In this document: in pieces, positions 1 to 10,975 of the stretch
Layout of the letters: every line of letters starts with the position of its first letter
How positions within the stretch are numbered: position 1 is the stretch's first letter
Assembly (NCBI GenBank): GCA_013398615.1
Contig: VZSR01003803.1
Location: 64,537,604-64,601,603, forward strand
DNA length: 64,000 nt
Direction: 5' to 3'
Origin: Brachypodius melanocephalos
Taxonomy: Eukaryota; Chordata; Aves; Passeriformes; Pycnonotidae
Made by a program: the position numbers and the translations under genes
Notes under the pieces: generated by a model
What the model was told of the DNA's origin: nothing
What the model saw: only the letters and a program-made list of their open reading frames with translations
Databases searched by the model: none

Positions 1-472
1 GGGCTGTGTGCCTGTGAGGGCAGGTATGGTTTGGCTTCTCCTCATGGGAGTGGACCCATGCTGTGGCAGTTCATGGAGAGCTGTGTCCCCTGGGAGGGAC
101 CCACGGCCTCACAGGGGAAGGACTCCTTTCCCAGAGCAGCAGAAAAAAATTCTGGTGCTGAACTGACCAAGACCCCCACTCCCTGTCTGCCTGAGCTGTT
201 GGTGGGAAGGAGGGAGGGGCTGGGGGAAAAAAGGTGTTTTAAGGGCTTATTTTACTTCTCATTATCCTCTTCTGATTCCGTTAGTAATAAACTCACTTTG
301 CAACTAAAGCTGAACCTGTTTTGCCCTTGAAATATTTCTCCCGGTCCCTGTCTCATTCATGAAGCCTTTGTTAATTTGTTTTTCTTTTCCTTTTGCTGCC
401 CAGGTGTGGCAGGGGGAGACAGGGGTGTGAACAAGGGGCTCTCGTAGGCCTGGCCACTGTCAAGCCACAACA
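1..472 (+). mobile_element. 3' part of an endogenous-retrovirus LTR (probably solo)
   Basis: The stretch reads like the 3' portion of a songbird ERV long terminal repeat. Seen: a GC-rich 5' part, then a T-rich tract about 236-270 with 'ACTTCTCATTATCCT', an AATAAA polyadenylation signal at 286-291, a 'CCTGTTTTGCCC' motif at about 314-325, a CT-rich tract about 365-400, and an end near 'CAAGCCACAACA' at about 472 with the terminal CA typical of LTRs. The layout and several motifs match LTR sequences I recognise from passerine genomes (recognition, not a search). No gag, pol or env sequence follows on the right, so it is either a solo LTR or the 3' LTR of an element lying outside the window. The 99-codon open frame at 31-330 falls inside it and is not a gene. 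The left boundary is cut by the window edge. Confidence 0.65.
286..291 (+). promoter_or_regulatory. AATAAA polyadenylation signal of the LTR
   Basis: The hexamer is seen directly as AATAAA in 'TTAGTAATAAACTCA'. It sits where a retroviral LTR carries its polyadenylation signal, downstream of the pyrimidine-rich U3-like part. Whether it is still used cannot be told from sequence. Confidence 0.5.
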
Positions 473-2884
473 CACAGCATATATCTCACTGCATTTTACT
501 TCTGCCTTATGGTGCTTGTGATTTTGGTGGCAATGCAGTTACTTGTATTGCAGTCTCAGCTCCAAACAGAATTTAAATTTTTGAGCTCAAAACTCAAACT
601 AGACATTTGATGTTAGTTATCTGTACAGATGTCTTCAGCAGACAGGAGAAACACACTCAGTATTACCATTTCTCTGTCCTCTAAATGGTGACCTAATTGT
701 TAAACAATAACCAGATGCCCACTCTGAGCTGAGACCTTATGCTACCTCTTCACCTGAATTTGACATCTACTCCCTTGGCCCAAGATATTGTTTTTTATGG
801 AAGCCCTGATGTAAAATCAGGCTCCAAAAGCTTCTTTTTCATATTACTGAACCTTTTCCTTTTGTTTCTTTAGAATTTAGCTTCTTTAACGTAATTATTC
901 TTTCTCTGATTTTGTCACCTACTATCATTCAGCAGGGAAAACATTTTCTCCATGAAGCAGTAAGAACAGGTATTTTGTCTTTTTCCTTTCCCAAGGCATC
1001 CTAAAACCTGCCATAAGTTCTGGCCTCCTGCCTCTTGTATAGGACTTAAAACTGACATGTCCCACAATCTGGAAAGTCCCAAAGCTGTAAAGGTTAGAGA
1101 AGTCAATGATCCTGAGGATCACTCTTTGCTGTCAGGCAGGTAATTGCATTAGAAAAGACTGCTTGTAGATACTCTGAGCTTATTAGCTGGGTAGAGCTTT
1201 GTTGCCTTTTTTTTTTTTTTTTTTTCCCTTTTTCTTTTCTTTTGTAAGCAGCACATCCAAATGTTTGATTTTATTTGTTTCTTTGGATGGAGTGAGATGT
1301 AGAGAGATTTCTGCCCAGCAGGTCCTTTCCTGTGATGGCCAGTTTCATGTGACTGCTGTATGTGATCATGACAGAGACACCTTCAGCCAGCCAACACGGT
1401 GGGACAGCTTCCCAAGGAACCCTGCGAGTGCTTCATGCCTGTGCTCACATTGTATTCAAAACTCTTAATCAAAGAAGAATTTATCTTGATTAAAAACAAG
1501 TGTTATGGAATCGTAGGCAGTTACAAACAATTTAAACTCTTGTTTGAGGCCCAGAGCTAGAACAAAGAAAGAAAATACAGTGGAAAAAAGTTAATGTAGT
1601 CTTGTGTTCTTTCTTTCATTATTCAGCCTTTTGATTTTAAAAAAAGACATTGCTTTCTTAAAGAAAAAGGATTTTACCACATGATGACAGGATTTACTCT
1701 GAGCGTACAGAACCTTTTATGAAAGATTTAGGTGCATGTTGCTGAAGGCTGAAGAAAACATGAGGTTTAAAAACAAGTTCAACAGGAGGAATGCATCAAA
1801 GATTTTTGCAGTCTCCTTTAGTTTTCTATGACAAGTCGTTAGTTAAATTCACTTTTTTACTTTTGAAACCAAAGTTCCCTATAGTTTAAGACAATTTAAC
1901 TCTCTTCAAGAACAATTCAGTACCATATGCAGCACAATTCAGAGACAGAGAAATAGATTTTTAATGTCAATGAGCTTTTATTTTGAAAAGATACGATCTT
2001 CAAAGTGATCTGCTTTGAAACAATGGGTCTTTATTAGCAATGACTGTCAATCACACAATATATTTCATATATTTATAGAGCTGTATAGCATGTTGCATAA
2101 GTGACCATATCTCTATGGGATTGGTAGGGATTATAGTCCCTAGTTAGCTGAGGCAACTAAATCCTAGAGATGGTACATGACTCATTCAATATGATATACT
2201 ACACAAAAATAAAGTTTGCCAAAAGATTTTATGTTCTAAATATGAAGGATCAGTTATGTTGAAGGTAATTAACATTTTAGTTCTCCTAAGAAAGTGTTAA
2301 GGAACTGGTCCCACTAAACATTAAAAAAATTATACAGTGTACATAAATTATTAAATCAACATATAAACACCTAAAAACCAATGGCATGGACAAGAGAACA
2401 GTAAGAATGGAAGAAGGAATGATTCATATGACATAAAATACTCTATGATGTAAAATCCCACCTAGGACTTCTGTAGGAAAAGGTCATAAGATCCACCAGA
2501 GACATTTGATCCATGAAAAACTGTCTGTCAAATAGATGTCTTTGGTCTGAATATGTTTTTGAGTCAAGTACTGCAATTTTCATGATTCTTGTAGTCAGCC
2601 ACAAAAAACTTCCTGTGCCCACAATGTTTATAACTATCTATTTTGAGAATCATTTAATCGCCATAATTGAAACAGTAGGTGCAATAAATTCTAGGAAAGC
2701 ATGTTCTTTGAAATAACATTGTACATATGAATATCTAAAATGATAAAATAGAAAAATTATCAAACAGTACATTCGATAAATTAATGTTAGAAGTGTAACA
2801 AAAATAGTTGACATTAAGGAATATAGGCAATGTTATAAGCACAAGAAAAAGTACAAACTCAGTGTCCCCAATGTATTAATGCTT
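473..2884. other. Intergenic DNA, no gene seen
   Basis: AT-rich sequence with no open frame resembling a known protein and no recognised repeat. It contains a T-rich tract at about 1208-1250. Small open frames (for example 1199-1468 and 2513-2716) are short, without homology I recognise, and look random. Nothing else supportable was seen. Confidence 0.6.
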
Positions 2885-3200
2885 TCCAGATGTTGACACT
2901 ATGTCTTCGATGACTAGACAAATGCTAATTCCAACACAAGTGGCCAACCAATGAAAGAATACAGAAGCCATCCTATTAAACCCAGCCAAACCATAGATGC
3001 AGTGCTGACAAGAACATATTTGCTCAGGGAGAATAAAAAAGCCTCAGAGGAAGAGGCAGGAGTTATGTTTCCCTTGTGGTAAGCACTGTATACCCTTGTA
3101 ATAAAGAAGACTGTCTGCAACTCAGCGGTCTTATGTTTCATGCAGCTTGGCTGTACATAGTGAAAAATAGGTTACTCCAGCCTTGTAGGGTTCCGGTTTT
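2885..3200 (+). mobile_element. Possible degenerate LTR (weak)
   Basis: Three promoter/terminator-like signals occur in retroviral LTR order: CCAAT at 2948-2952, a TATA-like 'GAATAAAAAAGCC' at about 3031-3043, and AATAAA at 3100-3105 in 'CTTGTAATAAAGAAGAC'. The spacing (about 84 and 68 bases) suits a short U3/R arrangement. I saw no partner LTR, no clear TG..CA ends and no retroviral protein, so this could be chance in AT-rich DNA. It is listed because the three signals are ordered and the block is less AT-rich than its surroundings. Confidence 0.28.
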
Positions 3201-6200
3201 GTTGAATTCTTGGAGATTTTTGAAAAAAAAATCACTGTCCATTTAGCTGCTTATCTTAAGGGTTCTGAAGAAGCAAAAGAAAAATTATGTAATTTAGTTT
3301 TTAAGTTTTGAAGACTTTAAGTTCATATGGATATCTTCTCAAACAGAATACCCATCTGTAAGGGTACAAAAATCACTGCAATGCACAGAGTAAACATTAT
3401 GTGAGGAGGTCTGTAGTCCAGTTTTATCATACCTCCATTTTGCCAAGATCAAAAATCTTAAGGGAAAACCAGTTATTTACTTCACACAGTACTTAATAAG
3501 AAACGTGAAACTTATTGCCACAGGATGGAGAAACTTATTGCCACTGTTGCCACAGTTGTAGAAACTGGAGTCAAATATAACCAGAAAGACACTGAATAAA
3601 TCAATAAAAGATTATTTGTAACCGTGAACCCGGGGTCGGTCAAGATGGGAAGAACACGTATAATGGTTCAGGCCACTTGTGAGAAGATGGTTTTAGATGT
3701 CTACCTTGTGCATGGTTCAGTGTATGCTGAAGTGTGCATTCCTGTTTAATCACTGGAGAGTCTTAAGTGACTTTTGAAGATTGTTCAAGTGCCTGAAGGT
3801 AAACTGTGCAAACCCATTGGGATAGATTTCATTACCACAGAAGATCAATGTTTTTAATGTTCTATGCCCATGTGGCCAAAAGGAGAAGCAACAACTGAAA
3901 GGTCTTGATAAGAAAAATCCTTTAAATTCTTTGTTTCACCCTCCATGTACCTCCCTCTCTAATAAGAAAGAGATATGAAAGTAGCCTTGGCCCTTTATCA
4001 CAAAGTGCATGTGCTAGTGTTTTATTATACAGCCCTTGAAATAGCCTCTCTCCTCCTGTAAAAATCTAACTCTTTAAAGATCATATTCATGATATACAAA
4101 TGTACATGCAGACTGACCTTTTTGCATACAAAGGCAATTTCAAATGTAGCTTTATTGCACCCCTTTATTAAGACATGAACCTTCATATCCATTGCAGAAA
4201 TATGCATTTGTAACAATTGGCTTTTTGTGATAATTATTGATTTAGGAAGAGCCTAATATTGCCATGTGTTTCAGTTTAAAATATTCCTGCTTTCTTTTTA
4301 AAAAAATAAAATATTAGGAATCTTTTATTCTTTCTGTAAGTGGTCAGAGTTTACAACTAGGTTTGAAGAACATTCCCACTTTTTTTGAGGAACATCTGCT
4401 TTTTCATTTAAAGAGCTCAAACTGTAGTCCAAGTTAATCAGCATATAGATTTGGACATCCAGATGTAGGACATGTTAAATCACTGTGGTTTCTAAGTATA
4501 CAGGAAATCCTTTTGCAGATGTTTAGTGCATATGGTACTTTTGAAGTTCAGTTTAGTTTTCTTTCTTCTCTCTCCCTTTCCCCCAAACTTTCTCCCATGC
4601 TTTTTGTTTGTATTTTTATATGCCACTTGGATGGCAATGCCAGGGACTTTTGAAGGCCATTTCGATGCATGGGTGCGCAGTTCTGCATCAGACGACATAG
4701 TTTATCCAAGATACGTGCACAGAAGCAGTAGACATAACACAGGCCAGCTTCTTTCTTATTTTCAGCATCCTTGTAGGGTAGCAGGACCCAACAGCACCTA
4801 AAATGATTGCATGCCTACATTCAGCAGCTGAGTCCTGCTACAAGTGTTGTTAACTGTGCAGTGTATATCTGCCTCTGAGCTGGGTGTCTAACTCCATGTT
4901 ATAGTCCATGGTCGGGACTAGGCAGGACTCTCTCCACTCTAAAGCTGGCATCTAAAATGCTGAGAGTCATGCCCACAAGATCTGTTTCTCTCCCTTGACT
5001 ATGAAAGGTGTAAACTCCAAAAGCTAGGTAACATGATTTATACCTCAATGTCCGGATAAACTGGTACATTCTGTGAAACTACTGGGCAAGTCAAGTTTTA
5101 CTTGGTATGAACACGTAAGAAAATGGTCCTGCATTACCTTGTTTTTATTTAAAATTTTATATGAATAATTTTGGTAATTCAAATCTTTTACTTGCCCTTA
5201 GTTATGGGAAATTAAAAGTTTTCTCCTTTTCCATTCACCTTTTCATTTGGGTAAATGCATTTTTCACAAGTGAGGAAGTAACCAATCCTAATTATGAATT
5301 ATATAAATATTCAGAATTATTTAACTACTCAGGCTTTCACAATAAGTATTAAATTAATGGTAGTTTCTCACTACAGATTTTTTCTGTTTATTAGTATGTT
5401 TATGTGACATGATGTAAATAGGATTCTACATGGTCTTTACTGGGAAATATTTACTGCAGTTCTTAGGGTACGAGTACTTCTGCAAACACTGTAGTCTGCA
5501 AAAGTTTCACAGACTGAGAATTCGTGAGATCATAGAGTAACTGATTATATAAAGGAAGCTCTAATGTACTGCAACTTTCAGTGCTGCAATATGAAATATG
5601 ACACACACTTCATGTACTGTATATGAAACATATGCCTGTTCCACCTTAGAATTCAGAGCACAGTGCTTTCGTGATAAACACCTGTTGCTAGTCTATTTAA
5701 AGTATGACTAATGGTGTCACAGGACCTGAGTCCCTTTACCCTCAGGTGAGCCTGTGACATGCTGCTATCCCCTTTTTAGGGAACAGGCAGACAGCATAGC
5801 ACAGGCTGGCAAAGTGAAATCCCAAGGCCAGAGGTGAAAATGAAGCTAATATGGGCACTGGAATATTTACTATCCAAATGACTATCCAAACTTGCATCAT
5901 ACATAATCCTAAATTTACTTCATCTTTATATTCTTCTAAATCTCATTATAACATTGCAATAATCCCAATCTTTGGTACAGGCATTACATGCAAGATAAGG
6001 CTTACTACTTAAATTTAATGGTCATCACAGTATATCCATAAAGGAGAAATTTAGAACTACTAGTTTTTAAAGAAAAGTTTGCTTTGTATTATGGTGTTAA
6101 TATAAGAGGATATTGAAGTCTATTAATAATGCTATAAAAAGAATTAATTGGTTTGTATTAATCTGGACAAATGTGGTCAGGAAATCAGCAGTGTTGCAGT

Positions 6201-9200
6201 GGACTCCCTCTAGGAGTGAAAGTACAAAAAGCTCAGCTGGTTTGATGGTGGTTGCTCGGTTTACCAGAAAAACTGGTTGAAATAGGAGACAATGAGACTC
6301 AGTGACACAGGAAGCCTTTACTCCTGTGAGAGACTGAAATGTTAATGGTTAACAGCTCAAACAATTAGCCATTTACAAAAGCAGCAGAGTGCTTTGCTTA
6401 TGAAGTTCAGGGTAACAGCCCAGGCAGAGGGCAGTGAGCCCTAGAGGATACAGGTGAAGCTTTAGCCACAAGTTGGGTTTGAAGGCAGATAAAGGAAGAT
6501 GCTGATAAAAAGCAGATCCTGTGAGGTGTGATAGTGCTTTTTATCATGCCAATGACCCCTTTACACAAGTGGCTTAGGTGTAAAACTGCCCCTTTGCCCA
6601 GGAGAGATGTTAGGACATTCACACGTAGGACTGGAGGGGTTCATCACTTCTCATGGGCATAACTTGCTCAGCCAGTTGGTGTGAGAGTCAGCTGTCATGT
6701 CTTAGAAGGTCTCATAAACCATCAAAGACTCCCAAAGCACCCTCAGACTCGTTTCCAGAGCCTTCCACCAGAGGACTGAGTATGATCCCCACACAGTGTT
6801 GCACTCCCTAGGGGAGGTACTTGGGTGTTTCCACATAAACCTGGTGTTTTGTGGGCATCTCCCACCCGTGATGGATCAAGAGAGCAAACAACACTTTGAC
6901 CAACAGATATCTAAATTGCAACAATCAAGTTTTGTTGCTGGATCTGGGGGTGGTAATATGTTTCTACTCTTATCCTTTCTTTTTCCTTCTTTTTCTCTTT
7001 CTTCCCCTATATTCTCAAAATATATTGTAAGGCAAACTAAAAAACTCCAGTCAACACCTTTCTAAGTGCATTGTTGTGTGTGGATAAGTTAAAGTTGGCT
7101 AAGTTTAAGTTTGGTAAGATAAATTTAGGGAAGTGCCTTATTTTGTCTTGATACTCTTAAAATTTACTAAGTATCTTGTTCTACCTTAATGTTCTTAAGT
7201 TTGTAAATACAAATTTGTTATTGAACCTCCTGAAAATTTTGTTTGTCCCATGCATCACCCAGAGTGAATCAAACAACCTTCCTCTAAATCTGCAGAGCAG
7301 ACCGGGCCAACTCATTTGAGCCTCCACATTTCCTGCCATTTGATGATTTTCCTTTTTAAACTCCTTAAGGGAGGCCTCTTGCATTTTCCTTTCTAGCTTT
7401 TTTTTTTTGTTTGCTTGTTTAAAGAGAGAAAATATTATATTCAAAGATTGAAGGTGGGCTTCACTGGACTGTCTTTTCTTGATTCCTTGCGTTACTCTCT
7501 TTAGTATCCCTTTCTTTAAGCCAGTATTTGTCTATTTCTCATTAACACTCTCAGTTTCATCAAATAGCTTCTCCTTTTAATTCTCTACATTACTCATTCT
7601 TTCAAAGCATTATATATCTGGAGGAGATGAAATATAATGCAGCTTCAGTGAAGCACTGCAGATTTGAGAAGGAGTTTGTATAATTAGGAGAGTCAAATTC
7701 ATAAAGAAAACCCAAGACAAGATAAGATATTTTTGTTAAAAAAAAAGCCTCTGAGATTTTTTTTTAATCCAGGAGAGAGGAGGATTTCAGGTAAAAATCA
7801 GAAGTCAAAGACCACAACTCTTTAATTTTTGTAAGGTAAAAAATAAACAAAAGTCTCCCAGAGACAAACTCAAACTCATTTAGACCTTATCCATTAGTAT
7901 AGCTTCTCAGCCTCATGTGTTATGAAGTCAAACAGAGACTCTAGAACAGAAGCTCCTGTAACAATCCATGAAGTCCTGTTCTTGCTGAGAGGGTAGAAAT
8001 AGAGGATGGGGGATCTGAACAGTTTGAATGAGTCTGTTCCAGATTCTGTTTCTCATTTACTATTATTTGCTATTGAAGTGGTGCAAACTGGGAGAAAGCT
8101 TCTTAATGCAGTGTGACAGACAGCAGTTTGGAGGACTCTTTAGATCATTCTCCACAATCAAGGAACAGCAGAACCTTATCTAATGTAAGTTAAAGGCAAG
8201 AGGCCAGCTGCAATAAAAGCGGGGTCCAAGCCACGTCTGAAAAGAATCAGCTAAAAGAATCATGCACCACTCAGTTCTTGGATACTGCCCTTCTTATGTG
8301 TATGAGTTGTGCTGATTCTCTGATCACAGCAGAGATCTGACCTATAATGATGAAGAATTTCCACACAAAATGTGTGATTAGAAGACCTAATGGAACAAAC
8401 TGCTGAGCAAAATCTGTTGCTCATGACACATATTCAAGAAAAGGGAAAATAGGGCCCTTTATTTATCTGGGAGCAAATCAAAGGAAAATAATAAGAAACC
8501 TATGTGCTAGACTTAGGATACAAAAACTTAAAGTTACTGTAAAAGAATGGAAACAAATACCTTCAAATCTGTCAGATTTAACTTGGTTTTGTTGCTACTG
8601 TTTTTTGTTTGGTTGGTTAGGTTTTTTTGGTTTTTTTTTTTTTTTAATTTCTTTAGGAAAAGTGACTAAGTGTTTTTAAAAGAGGACATTCTAAACAATA
8701 TTTAAAGTACATCGTGCATAAAGAATAATCACACACATGCTTAGAAATCCAACCCAATGGGCCCTGTTCAGGCAAAAACCCATCCACCAATAGAGTAGCT
8801 CTTGGCTGAATAAAGCATGTTGGACTGACCCCTCCTGACGGACATATGGCAGGATGCATATCAGATTAGGGCATCAAAAAAGAAATAGTATTACCAACAC
8901 ACTTGCAATTACATGTAGGTAAATGTTTATACATTGTTTTAGATGTTGTAGGGCCTTCTGCTTTGGCCTGCTTCTCCAGAAGTTTTCCCATGGCATCTGT
9001 GTCATGCCTGCTGTTTCTTTATGGCTATGATGCATACCCTGGCATGTCTCAGTTGACATGAAGCACCTACCTTTGGGCTGAGGTTAGCAACTGATTTTTT
9101 TTTTTCTATGGTTCAAGCATAATCACCTTAATTCACAGGTCTTAATCCCAGGCTGAATTCAACCTCCACATTGTCCAGTATCTCACTGGAAAAGAGCCAT

Positions 9201-9554
9201 GTTGACATCACCTATGTAGTTCCAACAAAATAAATCAAGCAAAAGAGCAGAACATTACTTAGAAGTAAAAAAAAGATAAGAAGTCATCCGGGCAAATTGC
9301 ACTAACCTGCAAAAAAAGAGGTGATTAGAGGACAGTAAGACAAAAGCATGAAGCAGAAAGAGCATTTTGTTGATGTTTTTTCCTAAACCACATATGAGAG
9401 AGCAATAGACTGGTGGAGTCACACCCTTCTGCTCTTGAAGGAAATGCAGTGGATGGAAGCTCAGCAGGAGTCAGAGGAAACCTGACCTTCTTGCCATCAG
9501 GCAGGAGGAGGGGAGTAGAAAATGCGATGGGGAGGAGGGGGAGTGGAAACAGGG
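3201..9554. other. Intergenic DNA, no gene seen
   Basis: Unannotated AT-rich sequence. It contains several homopolymer stretches, including a GT/T-rich run at about 8600-8646. A small inverted repeat CACACA-AAA-TGTGTG lies at 8362-8376. Open frames here (the longest about 90 codons, at 4526-4801 and 6796-7065) show no domain I recognise and no splice context. The block 6240-7220 contains varied, moderately GC-rich sequence that could be an old transposon, but I could not name it. Confidence 0.55.
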
Positions 9555-10975
9555 TACCCTGAGGTACTTCCTGCCGTCTTTATCTCAGTCTTTAATAGGA
9601 AGACAAGTTATCCCTAGGGCTGGTAGGCAGGCATGGGGAGCAGAATAGACCCCCTGTAATCCAGAAGGATATAGTTGGTGACCTACTGATCCACATAGAC
9701 ACTCAATCTATGGGGCCAGATGGGATCCACCTGAGGGTACTGAGGGAGCTGGCAGAACAACTTGCCAAGTCACTCTCCATCATTTATTGTCAGTCCTGGC
9801 TCTCTGGGGAGGTCCCAGATGACTGGAGGTTGGCCAGTGTGACCACCATCCACAAGAAGAGTCAGAAGGAAGATCTGGGTAATTACAGTCCTGCCAGCGT
9901 CATCTCAGTGCAGGGAGGATTACAGAGCAGCTCATCCTGATTGCTATCACATGGGACATATGGGACCACCAGGGGATCAAGCACAGCCAGGAGAGGTTTA
10001 GGAAAGACAGGTCCTTTAGGAAAGGCTTGACCAGCCTCGTCTCCTATTATGACAATGTTATCTATCTAGTGGATGAAGGGAAGGCTGTGGAGGTTGTTTA
10101 CCTGGACTTCAGGAAAGCCTTCAGTACTGTCTCTCAGGGCATTCTTGAGAAACCTGCAGCCCATGGACAGGTGCATTCTTTACTGGGTTTCAAACCAGGC
10201 CAAGACCAATTACATAAGGCAAAGTGACGGGTCCTGCACTTCAGTCACAATAGTTCCACGTGTAGCTACAGGCTTGGGGAAGACTGGCTGGAAAGCTGTC
10301 CAGTGGGAGGGACCTGGGGGTGCTGGTTGACAGGCAGCTGAACATGAGCCAGAAGTGTGGTCAAGAAAGCTGGTGGCATCCTGGCCAGTACCAAAACCAG
10401 TGTGGTCAACCAGGACCAGGGCCAGTGATTGTCTACGTGTGCTCAGAACTGGCGAGGCTGTACTTTGAGCCCAGTGCCCAGTTCTGGGCCCCTCAGTACA
10501 AGAAAAACATTGAGGTGCTGGAGAGTGTCCAGAGAAGGACAATGGAGCCAGTGAAGGGTCTGAAACACAAGTCCTGTGAGGAACAGCTGAGGGAGCTGGG
10601 GGTGTTTAGCCTGCAGAAAAGGAGGCTCAGGGGTGGCCTTATCACTCTACAGCCACCCAAAAGGAGGTTAGAGCAAGATAAGGGTTGGCCTCTTCTCCCA
10701 GGCAACTAGGGACAGGGCAAGAAGAAACAGCTCAAGCTGTGCCAGAGGAGGTTTAGATTAGATATTAGGCAAAACTTCTTGACCAGATCCGTGGTTAATC
10801 ATTGGAACTGCCCAGAGATGTGGTGGAGTCAGCATCCCTGCAAGTGCTCAAGAAATGACCAGATGTGGTACTTAGTGCTATGATTTAGTTGACACTAGTG
10901 TTTGGTCAAAGGTTGGGCTTGATGATCTTAGAGGCCTTTTTCAACCCTAATGATTCTATCCTATGATTCTATAAT
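9555..10975 (+). mobile_element. CR1 LINE fragment, 5'-truncated and internally deleted
   Basis: A chicken-repeat-1 non-LTR retrotransposon in sense orientation. Its open frames give recognisable pieces of the CR1 reverse transcriptase: 9710-9940 ('MGPDGIHLRVLRELAEQ', 'SGEVPDDWR', 'HKKSQKEDLGNYSPASV'), 10027-10170 ('VYLDFRKAFSTVSQG'), and 10320-10709 near the C-terminus ('AQFWAPQYKKNIEVLESVQ', 'EEQLRELGVFSLQKRRLRG'). Around 10190-10215 the sequence jumps from the segment after 'LDFRKAF' to the 'GTCCTGCACTTC' segment, so a few hundred bases are missing compared with ordinary CR1, including the part that encodes the catalytic acidic motif. Frames shift between pieces. The 3' end carries the CR1-type tail 'GATTCTATCCTATGATTCT' near 10952-10970. 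Dead copy; the 5' part is absent, as is usual for CR1. Confidence 0.9.

Noticed and set aside
8362..8376. CACACA-AAA-TGTGTG inverted repeat
   Set aside because: Only six pairs; expected by chance in a window of this size.
10210..10542. 110-codon minus-strand frame
   Set aside because: Antisense shadow of the CR1 element at 9555-10975.
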